Of a stretch of 64,000 nucleotides of DNA, positions 15,326 through 23,621 are shown in pieces. Every line of letters begins with the position of its first letter. The first letter of the stretch is position 1. The DNA lies in the NCBI GenBank assembly GCA_039208375.1, contig JBCCRC010000010.1, positions 4,138 to 68,137 of the forward strand. Reading direction: 5' to 3'. The DNA is from JANQPC01 sp039208375. Lineage in GTDB: Bacteria > Pseudomonadota > Alphaproteobacteria > Rhodobacterales > Rhodobacteraceae. The notes under the pieces are model-generated. The model was given only the letters and a program-made list of their open reading frames with translations, did not search any database and was not told the DNA's origin. A program made the position numbers and the translations under genes.

Positions 15326-16599
15326 GCTGCGGGCCCGCTTCGGGGCGCAGCCGCCCGTTGCCACGGGGCACGCTCGCCACGCTGGGCGACGAGGGCTTTC
15401 GTCTATTCTTTCCGCTTGCCGCGCTATACGCGGCGCTTTTCCCAGCGCTTTGGGTCATCGCCTGGGGCTTTGACCTCCCGCTTGCCCACGATGTTCCTCC
15501 CTCGCTCTGGCACGCGCACGAGATGCTGATCGGGGCCTTTGGAGCGGCCATCATCGGGTTTGTTACCACCGCCGCACCGGAGTGGACGGACACAGAGCCA
15601 CCAAGCGGTCGCCCGCTCTGGGCGCTTGCCGCGTTGTGGGCCATCGGTCGCGCGGTTGGCCTGTTCGGATGGGATGCGATCGGAACCGTCGGCGCACTGG
15701 CTGACCTTACCTGGATCGCCGCGCTGATCGTGTGGCTGGTCGCCCTCTCGATCCGCCGCAGAACAGATCGGTTGCGGGCTTTTGTTTTCTGGCTCACCGC
15801 CCTTTTTGCATGCACCGCTGCGGTGCGCATGGGATTTGCGACCGGCGACTTAGCGATGGCAACTCACGGCGTTCACCTCGCCGGTTTCGCCCTTCTCGGC
15901 CTGCTGGGTCTGGCCTTGTCACGGATCGCCGTACCGGTGACAAACCTCGTCCTCGATCCGTCTGAAACCACCTCACCCTTCCGGCCGCACCCCGGCCGCC
16001 TTCATCTCGCCCCCGGTCTTGTCTTGCTGGCGATGGCGGGTGAGGTCTTCGGCGCAAGCCCCGCCGTCTCGGCCTGGCTTCTGATAGCCGCCGGTGCGGC
16101 CTTTTTGGACCGTGTAGGCGAGGCGTTCATCGGACGTGAGGCCGCACGAGCCGAGATCCTCATGCTGGCCGGGTCCAGCGCTCTGGCAGGCCTTGGCCTG
16201 CTGCTGGCGGGAGCCGCTCGGCTAGGTGCGCCGTGGTCAGACGTCACTGGCCTGCACGTCGCCTTCATGGGTGGTCTCGGGCTCGGGGTCTACGCCGTCT
16301 TTTGCATCGCGGGGCTACTGCATTCAGGGCGGCCCCTGGGGCTGCCGCGTGTTGTCAGGGCCGGCGCGCTGCTGCTCGTCCTATCAGTCATTCTGAGAGT
16401 GGCACCTAACCTTGGGGTGAACCTTCCGGGGCCATCCCACGTGCTTGCCAGTCTGGCTTGGCTGGCCGCGTTTGTTCTGTGGGCCATTGCCTATTGGCCC
16501 TTTGTGGCGAGAGTTAACGCTGAGTCGGATCCTGAACCGTCAGACCGGCCAGTTGCCCAAACCGAGAGTGCAAAAAGCCTTCGGCCAGCGGCGGAATAG
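15322..16599 (+). CDS. nnrS: NnrS family membrane protein, second copy
   Basis: 425 residues, about twelve helices. It begins with GDEGFRLFFPLAALYAAL and has SLWHAHEMLIGAFGAAIIGFVTTAAPEWTDT near residue 65, matching the WHAHE-FG-GF-LTAxP core of NnrS; the later GLHVAFMGGLGLGVYAVFCIA corresponds to the T-R/MTxxVxxR region but lacks the MTRATLGHTG form of the first copy. It closes the seven-gene operon. The C-terminal tail is polar. The divergence from the 9519-10718 copy suggests a specialised role with the ABC transporter. Confidence 0.85.
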   Translation: MSCGPASGRSRPLPRGTLATLGDEGFRLFFPLAALYAALFPALWVIAWGFDLPLAHDVPPSLWHAHEMLIGAFGAAIIGFVTTAAPEWTDTEPPSGRPLWALAALWAIGRAVGLFGWDAIGTVGALADLTWIAALIVWLVALSIRRRTDRLRAFVFWLTALFACTAAVRMGFATGDLAMATHGVHLAGFALLGLLGLALSRIAVPVTNLVLDPSETTSPFRPHPGRLHLAPGLVLLAMAGEVFGASPAVSAWLLIAAGAAFLDRVGEAFIGREAARAEILMLAGSSALAGLGLLLAGAARLGAPWSDVTGLHVAFMGGLGLGVYAVFCIAGLLHSGRPLGLPRVVRAGALLLVLSVILRVAPNLGVNLPGPSHVLASLAWLAAFVLWAIAYWPFVARVNAESDPEPSDRPVAQTESAKSLRPAAE

Positions 16600-16744
16600 A
16601 TACAAATCGTTTGCGCCTTGCTGAGGATAAAGCAATCAGGCCAGTACCACGCCGCGCATTCAACGCTACCACTTGCAAACGCTTGAGCATGTTAAGGAGC
16701 AAGATCGCCGAGAGTGACCCACTGAGGACAAACCTGCGCGATGG

Positions 16745-17173
16745 TCACGTGGCTTCCGCCCCATGCTCAGTTAGGCACTCGGCGTGATCGCGCAGCACCT
16801 CTAGCACGCGGCAATCCGAAACCCGCCCGGCACGGCAATCCGAAAGCATGCGGGAAAGCTCAAGCTTCAAGCTTTCCAAGCGCAAGATCCGGCGCTCAAC
16901 GTCCTTCAAATGGCGGCGGGCGATGGTGTCAACGTCCGTACAAGGGCGGTCAGGGCGGTCTGAGAGGTCGAGCAATTCGCGGATTGCATCAAGACCAAAG
17001 CCAAGATCGCGCGCATGTCGAATGAAAGCTAAACGGTCTAAGGCGGCAGCCCCATAGCGCCTCTGCCCACCCGACGTACGCTCCGGCTCGGGCAAAAGCC
17101 CAATCTGTTCGTAGTAGCGGATAGTCTGGACCTTTGTGCCTGTGTGCTTGGCAAGCATCCCAATTGCGAACAT
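16745..17173 (-). CDS. MerR-family metal-responsive regulator (CadR/PbrR-like)
   Basis: 142 residues. The N-terminal winged helix (TGTKVQTIRYYEQIGLLPEP) is standard for MerR. Cysteines at 78, 113 and 121 follow the ligand spacing of the Cd/Pb/Zn sensors of this family (one before the dimerisation helix, two in the C-terminal loop), with an extra one at 133. It is divergent from a permease gene whose promoter carries a MerR dyad. The metal or metalloid cannot be fixed from sequence; Pb, Cd, Zn or an arsenic species are possible. Confidence 0.85.
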   Translation of the reverse strand: MFAIGMLAKHTGTKVQTIRYYEQIGLLPEPERTSGGQRRYGAAALDRLAFIRHARDLGFGLDAIRELLDLSDRPDRPCTDVDTIARRHLKDVERRILRLESLKLELSRMLSDCRAGRVSDCRVLEVLRDHAECLTEHGAEAT

Positions 17174-17186
17174 GGTGCGCTCCCTT

Positions 17187-17205
17187 TCCTACATAAACTA
17201 TAGGT
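17187..17205. promoter_or_regulatory. Imperfect MerR dyad before the regulator gene
   Basis: Read on the minus strand: ACCTATAGTTTATGTAGGA, the same ACCT-NN-A-N5-NN-AGG(T) layout as the dyad at 17282-17300 with two mismatches. It lies 14 bases upstream of the MerR start and may serve autoregulation. Confidence 0.45.
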
Positions 17206-17277
17206 TTCGCTTGTGCGGTACGCAACGCGTCGCCGTTACCTTCGTCAGCAAGTCTGAAAAAAATCGATCGAAACCTC

Positions 17278-17308
17278 TTGAACCTACAGTAGCTAGAGGT
17301 CGTATCTG
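17278..17308 (+). promoter_or_regulatory. MerR-type promoter with 19-base spacer
   Basis: A -35 hexamer TTGAAC (17278-17283) and a -10 hexamer TATCTG (17303-17308) are separated by 19 bases, and the dyad ACCT-AC-AG-TAG-CT-AG-AGGT (17282-17300) fills the spacer. The over-long spacer with a central dyad is the hallmark of promoters that MerR proteins activate by DNA distortion. It drives the permease gene at 17334. Confidence 0.8.
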
Positions 17309-17333
17309 CAGAGTCGGTTAGGAGACCTGCTGT

Positions 17334-18503
17334 ATGACCGACCAGACCAAAGGCCCCGCATTCTCGACGCGCAGTTTGGTGCTGCCGGACGGGCCGCCGC
17401 GACTGGCGGACACTATGGCGTCATCGTGCGGTCGTAGCAGCGCTGAAGCTGAAGCCGCGGCCTGCTGCCCGGTAAGCGCAGCAGACGCCCCACTCTGGCG
17501 GCGCATCGACTGGTTGCTTTGGGGCTCGGGCGGGATCATCGCCCTCTCATACATCGCCGGTTTCATACTGCCCCACGACGCGCCCTTCCAGCTTGGCGTG
17601 TTCACGCACGGCGTTCACGAGATGATGAGCCTGATGTGGTGGGGAATTCTCGTCGGGATGCTCGCGGTGGGCCTGATCGACAAAGTGCCACGCGAGTTCG
17701 TGATCGGGATTATCGGGCGCGACCAAGGCGCGCGGAGCCTTCTGCGCGCCCTTGCCGCAGGGGTACTGCTCGATCTCTGTAACCACGGGGTTCTGATGGT
17801 TGGCGCAAAGCTTTACGAGCGCGGCGCAAGCCTCGGTCAGGTCTTTGCCTTCCTGATCGCCTCGCCCTGGAACTCACTGTCGCTGACGATCATAATCGGC
17901 GTGTTGATGGGTTGGGGCTGGATGGTCGTTTTCCTCATCGCCTCGTTGGTTATCGCACTCGTGACCGGCCTCGCGGTGGAGGCGTTGGAGCGCGCCGGAC
18001 GCGTAAAGCCTAACCCCAATCGCATTGATCTTCCTGCAGACTTTCATGTCTGGCGTGAAGCGAAAGCGGGCTTGCGCGCCACGCGCTATGACATCACCTT
18101 CGCCCGCGACGTCGCCCGCCGATCGGTCACGGCGAGCCGCATGGTTCTACGCTGGCTGTTCTTTGGAATAGTGCTTGCGGCCCTGATCCAAGCGACCGTG
18201 CCGACGGAGGTCTTCGCGGCATGGTTCGGCGCAACCCTTCTCGGCCTCTTCACCACACTTGTCGCTGCAACGATCATTGAGGTCTGTTCGGAAGGCTCCG
18301 TCCCGATCGCAGGCGACCTGATGACCCAGGCGCAGGCGCCAGGCAACGCCTTTACCTTCCTAATGGCAGGGGCAGCGACAGACTACACCGAGATACTCAT
18401 CCTGCGCGAGGTGACGGGGCGCCTGAAAGCGGCGCTGCTCCTGCCACTTCTGACAGTGCCGCAGGTGCTGGTGATTGGCTGGGCCCTGAACGCCATGGCA
18501 TAG
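17334..18503 (+). CDS. ArsP/UPF0718-like permease, metal- or metalloid-responsive
   Basis: 389 residues with about eight to ten helices. A polar N-terminal 55 residues contain a CC pair (AAACCPV) and another cysteine, possible metal contacts. The two homologous halves have GVLLDLCNHGVLMVGAKLYERG and ATIIEVCSEGSVPIAGDL, each with a cysteine in the membrane, followed by GNAFTFLMAGAATDYTEI, as in the DUF318/UPF0718 permeases that include ArsP exporters of organoarsenicals. The MerR-controlled promoter immediately upstream supports efflux of a toxic metal or metalloid compound. Confidence 0.8.
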   Translation: MTDQTKGPAFSTRSLVLPDGPPRLADTMASSCGRSSAEAEAAACCPVSAADAPLWRRIDWLLWGSGGIIALSYIAGFILPHDAPFQLGVFTHGVHEMMSLMWWGILVGMLAVGLIDKVPREFVIGIIGRDQGARSLLRALAAGVLLDLCNHGVLMVGAKLYERGASLGQVFAFLIASPWNSLSLTIIIGVLMGWGWMVVFLIASLVIALVTGLAVEALERAGRVKPNPNRIDLPADFHVWREAKAGLRATRYDITFARDVARRSVTASRMVLRWLFFGIVLAALIQATVPTEVFAAWFGATLLGLFTTLVAATIIEVCSEGSVPIAGDLMTQAQAPGNAFTFLMAGAATDYTEILILREVTGRLKAALLLPLLTVPQVLVIGWALNAMA

Positions 18504-18683
18504 CTCCAGTCACGGCACCGAGCTTTCCAAGGCGATCTCGGACATTTGTTAGACGCGAGCGACGGGGGCGATGGGTCAAGGTTATCCCGGCGATCCAACA
18601 CCGCGGCGGAGTTCAACCCTCCCGACACCCTGTATCACGTCAGGCTGATCGCCTCTGTGCCGCACAATCGAACGCCAAACCGG

Positions 18684-19397
18684 TTAGCCGATCACTCCGC
18701 CCACAAATGACCCCGCGATAAAGGTGGCCGCCATAGCCAGCGAACCCCACACAGTCGTTCGAACCATCGCAGGCGCCAGTTGCGCGCCGCCCGTCCAGGC
18801 CCCAAGCGCACCTAGGGCCAGAAGCGCGAGAAGCGTTGCAAAGAGCACGCTCAGTACGACGAATCCCGAAGGCGCGAAAAGTGCGGCAGCTAGAGGTAAC
18901 AGCGCCGCAATGGCAAAAGACGTGCCCGATGCGAATGCGGCCCGACGCGGGCTTGCCGCATGCAAGTCCAGAAGGCCGACTTCGTCGCGCAGATGGGCCT
19001 CGAGCGCATTACTGCGCGTCAATTCCTTGGCAACTTGCTCCGCCGTTGCGTGGCTCAAACCGCGCTTGCGATGAATTGCCACCATTTCTGCAAACTCACC
19101 CTCGGGATCCTGTCTGAGTGCGCGCCGTTCGCGCTTAATCTCGGCGTGTTCGATATCGGCTTGCGATGAAACTGAAATATACTCGCTTGCGGCGATCGAC
19201 ATCGCGCCTGCGACGACGCCCGCCACACCGGTAGCCAGCACGATGTCTGTGTTGGAAGTTGCCGCCGCGACACCGATCAAAAGGGAAGAGATTGAAACAA
19301 TCCCATCCGTGGCGCCCAGCACGGCTGCGCGAAGCCAGTGGCTGCGTCCAAGACGATGTGGATCGTCGGGATGGGTCGCTGCAAAGGTCTCATCCAT
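18684..19397 (-). CDS. VIT/CCC1-family iron or manganese transporter
   Basis: 237 residues from the ATG at 19397. Helix 1 contains WLRAAVLGATDGIVSISSLLIGVA, the DGxVS motif of VIT1/CCC1 proteins, followed by GVAGVVAGAMSIAASEYISVSSQADIEHAE with the metal-binding methionine and glutamates. A cytoplasmic helical region rich in Glu/His (residues ~80-140) precedes three more helices. In bacteria these proteins export Fe2+ or Mn2+. It lies 111 bases from the end of the divergent-in-function Mn/Zn importer, which suggests balanced control of one metal. An upstream start at 19460 is possible but less likely. Confidence 0.85.
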   Translation of the reverse strand: MDETFAATHPDDPHRLGRSHWLRAAVLGATDGIVSISSLLIGVAAATSNTDIVLATGVAGVVAGAMSIAASEYISVSSQADIEHAEIKRERRALRQDPEGEFAEMVAIHRKRGLSHATAEQVAKELTRSNALEAHLRDEVGLLDLHAASPRRAAFASGTSFAIAALLPLAAALFAPSGFVVLSVLFATLLALLALGALGAWTGGAQLAPAMVRTTVWGSLAMAATFIAGSFVGGVIG

Positions 19398-19508
19398 GGC
19401 GTGGTGGAAAGCTGCGATCCTCGATGTAAAGTTTGGTTTGCATCCATGCGCCCTGCCCATATCTCCCGCGACGCCCGAAAACGGAGCTTTTGATCGTTTT
19501 CTGCAGCA

Positions 19509-20468
19509 TTATTCCGCCGCTTGCCTGTTGGCAGGAAGCGCGGCCCCTTCGCGCCGCCCAGTCTGGCTACCTGTATCGCCAGTAGCATTTGCGTGCGAGG
19601 CTTCCAAAGATCGCCGCATCCGGCTGCCGCGTGTGGCCAGCTTCTCTGCAACTGCCACGGCGACGAACAGGACACCATAAAACAGGGCCATGGCAGCGGA
19701 AGTGGCAGCGTTGAGAAAATACGCGATCCAAAACCCCGCAAGGGCGCCCGTGACAGCGAAGAGGGCGGTGAATACGAGCATGATCGAAAGCCGGCGGCTG
19801 ATCAAAAGGGCTGTCGCGGCCGGGACGACCAGCAAAGAGATCACAAGGATCACCCCGGCAGCATGGAAAGCCGTCACCACAGTAACCGAAACCAGGAACA
19901 TGAACGATGTGTTCAGCAAGCCGGTTCGCATGCCGAGGACGGCCGCAAACTCAGGATCGAAAGTTGTTACCTTAAGTCTTTGGTAGAAGATTGCGATGAA
20001 CGCTGCATTCACGGCGAGAACCGTAAGCATGACATAAAGGTATTCCGGGCCGATCGAGACACCGTTCACGACAAGCTGCTGAAAAGCAGCAAGGTTCAAA
20101 TCGCCGACGAGGACCACCTCCGTATGCAGATGCACGTGGTTGAAATCGAGGGTGACGAGGATCACGCCGGACGCAAAGAGCGCGGGGAAGACGAGGCCTT
20201 GCGGCGCATCTCCGGTAAACAACCCGGTGCGGATGAGCCACTCATTGCACAACACAACGAGTAACCCGGCCAGAGCGGCGCCAAAGATCAACCAGGGAGA
20301 GTTCAGATCCCGAGTAAGGGCGTAGCCGACGACGATACCCGGAAGAACAGCGTGCGCGATGCCTTCCACAAGCATGGAATTTCGCCGCAAGACGATAAAC
20401 GCACCGGGTAGTGCGCAAGCAAGCGCTGTGACGACAGCGAGAAGGGTGGTGCCCAGAAGGAAGCTCAA
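19509..20468 (-). CDS. sitD: Mn/Zn ABC transporter permease, second subunit (SitD-like)
   Basis: 319 residues from a TTG at 20468, whose first bases overlap the stop of the preceding permease (TTGA). ABC-3 family: ALPGAFIVLRRNSMLVEGIAHAVLPGIV near residue 30 and the FDPEFAAVLGMRTGLLNTSFM and VGVILVISLLVVPAATA-like segments. About 30 polar residues form a C-terminal tail. The pairing of two different ABC-3 permeases is characteristic of SitABCD/MntABCD manganese systems. A longer upstream frame (to 20903) is antisense-like noise over the neighbouring gene. Confidence 0.85.
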   Translation of the reverse strand: MSFLLGTTLLAVVTALACALPGAFIVLRRNSMLVEGIAHAVLPGIVVGYALTRDLNSPWLIFGAALAGLLVVLCNEWLIRTGLFTGDAPQGLVFPALFASGVILVTLDFNHVHLHTEVVLVGDLNLAAFQQLVVNGVSIGPEYLYVMLTVLAVNAAFIAIFYQRLKVTTFDPEFAAVLGMRTGLLNTSFMFLVSVTVVTAFHAAGVILVISLLVVPAATALLISRRLSIMLVFTALFAVTGALAGFWIAYFLNAATSAAMALFYGVLFVAVAVAEKLATRGSRMRRSLEASHANATGDTGSQTGRREGAALPANRQAAE

Positions 20469-21400
20469 GCGTCGCTCCTCTCGGAAAGAAACTCGCGCCG
20501 CAACGCCTCGCGGGCCCGCGCGCGCTGCACTGCCATGGTGATGATGCTGCGACGCGGTGACGCCAGAAGCGAAATCAGGAAGATGGCGAAGAGAACGAGC
20601 ACGATCACGGGGCCGCTTGGGATATTGCCCAGCATGATCGATAAATAGGCGCCGAGACCGCTTCCGAAGGCGCCAATTGCTGCGGAAAGGGCGACCATGC
20701 CCGGCAGAGTGGTTGTCCATTGCCGCGCTGCAGCGGGAGGGGTCACGACGAAGGCAATCATGAGCACCACGCCCACCGCCTTCACACCGATGACGATTGC
20801 GATGACGATCGTGGTGAACATGAGCGTGTCGATGAGCCATGCGCGGAAGCCAAGTACTGTCGAAAGTGTAGGATCGAAGGTGCGGAGCGCGAATTCCTTC
20901 CAAAACGCCAGCATCAGCAAAAGGGCGACGGCACCTACCACGATGGTGGTCGTCAGATCCGCAATCGTAATGACCGAGGCGTTGCCAAACAGATAGTCGT
21001 TTATGCCCCCTTTGCCGGGGAACGGGTTGTTTGCGATGACACGCATAAGGATCATGCCGGCGCCGAAGAAAACCGTCAGCGAAATGGCCATCGCCGTATC
21101 GATTGCGATCTTCGTCCGCGTCGCGATCACATTGGCGAAGAGCGCGGCAAGCGTGCCCGTGATGACTGCGCCGACGATCAAGCCGATCATATTGCGGCCA
21201 TTCACGCCGAAGATCGTCACGGCCGCCAGGAATGCGAGAAGCGCCCCGGGCAATGCCGAGTGCCCGATGACATCGCTAATCAACGACTGCTTGCGCAGAT
21301 ACGCAAAGGAGCCCAGAGCGCCTGCCACGAGCCCCATAACAGAGGTGCCGAAGAATACCATTCGGAAGGTGTGGTTGCTGAAGAACTCGGCGAGGTCCAT
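20465..21400 (-). CDS. sitC: Mn/Zn ABC transporter permease, first subunit (SitC-like)
   Basis: 311 residues from ATG 21400. ABC-3 permease with about eight helices: FAYLRKQSLISDVIGHSALPGALLAF near residue 35, a long extracytoplasmic region with NPFPGKGGINDYLFGNAS, and TFDPTLSTVLGFRAWLIDTLMF. The GKGGINDYLFGN insertion is typical of the larger subunit of heterodimeric Sit/Mnt systems. It follows the ATPase gene after 7 bases and overlaps the next permease. Confidence 0.87.
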   Translation of the reverse strand: MDLAEFFSNHTFRMVFFGTSVMGLVAGALGSFAYLRKQSLISDVIGHSALPGALLAFLAAVTIFGVNGRNMIGLIVGAVITGTLAALFANVIATRTKIAIDTAMAISLTVFFGAGMILMRVIANNPFPGKGGINDYLFGNASVITIADLTTTIVVGAVALLLMLAFWKEFALRTFDPTLSTVLGFRAWLIDTLMFTTIVIAIVIGVKAVGVVLMIAFVVTPPAAARQWTTTLPGMVALSAAIGAFGSGLGAYLSIMLGNIPSGPVIVLVLFAIFLISLLASPRRSIITMAVQRARAREALRREFLSERSDA

Positions 21401-21407
21401 CGGGGGG

Positions 21408-22163
21408 TCACACAGCCGTTGCGAGGAATGCATCCGCGCCGTCGCCAGCCTCGTAGGCGGCGCGGATTTTTTCCTTGGTGAAGGCTTCATCGACCGGACC
21501 GGAGGCGATCACACTGACATTGATCAGAGTAACGTAGTCACAGTACTCACGCACAGTCGCCAGATGGTGATGCACGATGACGATGGTCTTGCCTTGCGCA
21601 GTCAGGTCTTTCAGCACGTCGATCATCGCCTGTTGGCTCTTCGCATCAATGCCCTGGAACGGTTCATCCATAAAATAGAGATCCGGGGCCTGCACGAGCG
21701 CTCGGGCAAGAAACGCGCGCTGACGCTGCCCGCCGGACAACTCACCGATTTGCCGGGCGGCCAGAGCTTCGATGCCGGTCTGTTCAAGCGCCGCCAAGGC
21801 CCGAAGGCGTTCGGCCTTACCAGGGCGTTTCATCCAACCCAGCCCGCCATAGGTGCCCATGGTGACAAGATCGAGTACGGTTGTCGGGAAATCCCAGTCA
21901 ACGCTCGCAGATTGAGGCATGTAGCCCACCCGGTGCCGGGCCTGATCGAGGGATTTGCCGAAAAACTCCGAGGTGCCCGTGAGCGACGGCACAAGGCCAA
22001 GCATGGCCTTGATGAGGGTCGATTTGCCGGCCCCATTGGGGCCGACAACGCCCATCACGCTGCCAACGGGAACGCTGAAGTCCACACGACGCAACACCGG
22101 GTCTGCACGATACGCGACCGACAGGTTCCTGGTCTCGCAGGCAATGGGCGCCGTTGTGTTCAC
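21408..22163 (-). CDS. sitB: Mn/Zn ABC transporter ATP-binding protein (SitB-like)
   Basis: 251 residues. Walker A GPNGAGKST near residue 42, Q-loop YMPQSASVDWDFPTTVLDLV, signature LSGGQRQR, Walker B LYFMDEPFQGID and the histidine switch IVHHHL. The VDWDFP and MDEPFQGID forms are those of Mn/Zn/Fe chelate ATPases. It overlaps the binding-protein gene by 4 bases and is second in the four-gene unit. Confidence 0.9.
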   Translation of the reverse strand: MNTTAPIACETRNLSVAYRADPVLRRVDFSVPVGSVMGVVGPNGAGKSTLIKAMLGLVPSLTGTSEFFGKSLDQARHRVGYMPQSASVDWDFPTTVLDLVTMGTYGGLGWMKRPGKAERLRALAALEQTGIEALAARQIGELSGGQRQRAFLARALVQAPDLYFMDEPFQGIDAKSQQAMIDVLKDLTAQGKTIVIVHHHLATVREYCDYVTLINVSVIASGPVDEAFTKEKIRAAYEAGDGADAFLATAV

Positions 22164-23113
22164 GACGCGCCGGTACTCAGCGCAGCCGCAACGGTCTGGG
22201 CATTGTGCCGGAACACGCCCAGGTAAGTATCGACCCCGGCATCGGAGCCAAGCGAATCTGCGAACAGCTCTTTGTCGGAGACCTCAACCTCCCACCCGAG
22301 GGCCTGCACGGCCTCCTGAAGGCTTGTGATTGCCTGCGGATTGGCCAAGTTGTCCTGAAAGATGACCGGAATCTTGTTCTCGGCAATGAATGTTGCCAGA
22401 TCGCTCATCTCCCGCGGGCTCATCTGCGCTTCAGACGAGACGAAATCAGTCGCGCGGACCTCGATATTATAAGTGGAACCGAAGTAATTGAACGCATCGT
22501 GGCCTGTGATCAGGATACGCTGCTCCGGCGGGATCGTCGCCAGCATGTCCTCGGCTTCCGCGGCTGCAGACTCAATTTCGACGACATAGGCCTCAGCGTT
22601 CGCCTGATACGTTTCTGCATTTTCGGGATCGATTTCGCCGAGATGGTCAGCGACGTAGCCTACGATCAGCGACCAAGCTTCGGGGCTGTTCCACACATGA
22701 GGGTCATGCAACTCATTACCCTCATCGTCTGTCTCGGGCCAGTCGAGCAAAAGCTCAGCAGGCAAAAGCTCGCCCGCCGCGATTTGCTTGTCGCCCAAGC
22801 TTTCAAGAAGATCGTCCATCCGTGCTTCCAGATGCAGCCCTGTCCAAACAACTGCATCGGCGTTCTGGATGGTTTCGATATCCTGCGTTGAAGGCTGATA
22901 GGTGTGGGGATCGCCGCCTGGCCCAACCATCGTGATGATCTCGGCGTCGGGCGCTATGTTTGCAACAGCATCGGCCAAATACCCAGTCGTTGCATACACG
23001 GTTAGGGCGTCATCTTCGGTTTGCGCCAAAGCAACCGTTGCGGAACTCGCCATCAGCACAGCAGTGCTGATTACCGCACCGATGCCGAAAAGGCGTCTGG
23101 AGTGATCTTGCAT
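22160..23113 (-). CDS. sitA: Mn/Zn-binding periplasmic protein (SitA/TroA-like)
   Basis: 317 residues with a signal peptide ending near VALAQ. Cluster A-I metal-binding fold with the expected ligands: GGDPHTYQPS, HDPHVWNSPE, a later HDAF/E region and a C-terminal DAGVDTYLG aspartate. The histidine-rich loop common in high-affinity zinc proteins is absent, which favours manganese over zinc; the rest of the operon agrees. First gene of the leftward sitABCD unit. Confidence 0.87.
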   Translation of the reverse strand: MQDHSRRLFGIGAVISTAVLMASSATVALAQTEDDALTVYATTGYLADAVANIAPDAEIITMVGPGGDPHTYQPSTQDIETIQNADAVVWTGLHLEARMDDLLESLGDKQIAAGELLPAELLLDWPETDDEGNELHDPHVWNSPEAWSLIVGYVADHLGEIDPENAETYQANAEAYVVEIESAAAEAEDMLATIPPEQRILITGHDAFNYFGSTYNIEVRATDFVSSEAQMSPREMSDLATFIAENKIPVIFQDNLANPQAITSLQEAVQALGWEVEVSDKELFADSLGSDAGVDTYLGVFRHNAQTVAAALSTGAS

Positions 23114-23621
23114 GATTTACCTCTCTTTCCTTCTCGAAAGGGCCCGCCACCACAGATCACCCACCGGCACTGTGCCACCGAGCCTGGGGTCGGTGTATTG
23201 CGTCATCTGGCAAACCGGCTTGGCGCTAGGTTCAGTAGTGCAACTAATGGTTGTGCGAACCTATTTGCAAAGCAGGTCGTGTTGCTGGCCGTAATTGCCG
23301 ACGCGAATTCTTGATCGTTTTTGTCAATCTTGTTGTCAAGTGGCCAAATGAGCGCCGCGCCCGCATCAGCGCGGCGATCATGGAACGACGGGCATCGGCC
23401 GTCATCCGCGCGGCGGTGAAACCTTTGCAGACCCCAGCCCCTACGTTTCGGGCCTATACTACGTACAACCCCGATTGTTACGGCAGATAAGATTGGCGGA
23501 GCCATGGGCTGTGGCGAGCGCGCAATCGCCCTTCCAATTAATCCTGATTGATTTCATCGGCCTTTTTTCCGATGCAAAGATACTTAGATCACTTGGCGCA
23601 GCCGATCGCAGGACATCGAAC
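23114..23621. other. Intergenic region between the Mn/Zn importer and the ABC half-transporter pair
   Basis: 508 bases hold both divergent promoters but no convincing gene. An 8-base palindrome TTTGCAAA (23264-23271) and an imperfect dyad around GTGCAAC-TAATG-GTTGTGC (23238-23256) lie about 130-150 bases upstream of sitA and could be a metalloregulator (Mur or MntR type) site. The frame of the downstream gene is open back to 23475, but the sequence before 23622 lacks transporter character. Confidence 0.4.

Noticed and set aside
19509..20903. 464-codon reading of the second Mn/Zn permease from 20903
   Set aside because: The first 145 codons are antisense-like, arginine/histidine-rich and lie over the neighbouring permease gene; the TTG at 20468 gives a normal-length protein.
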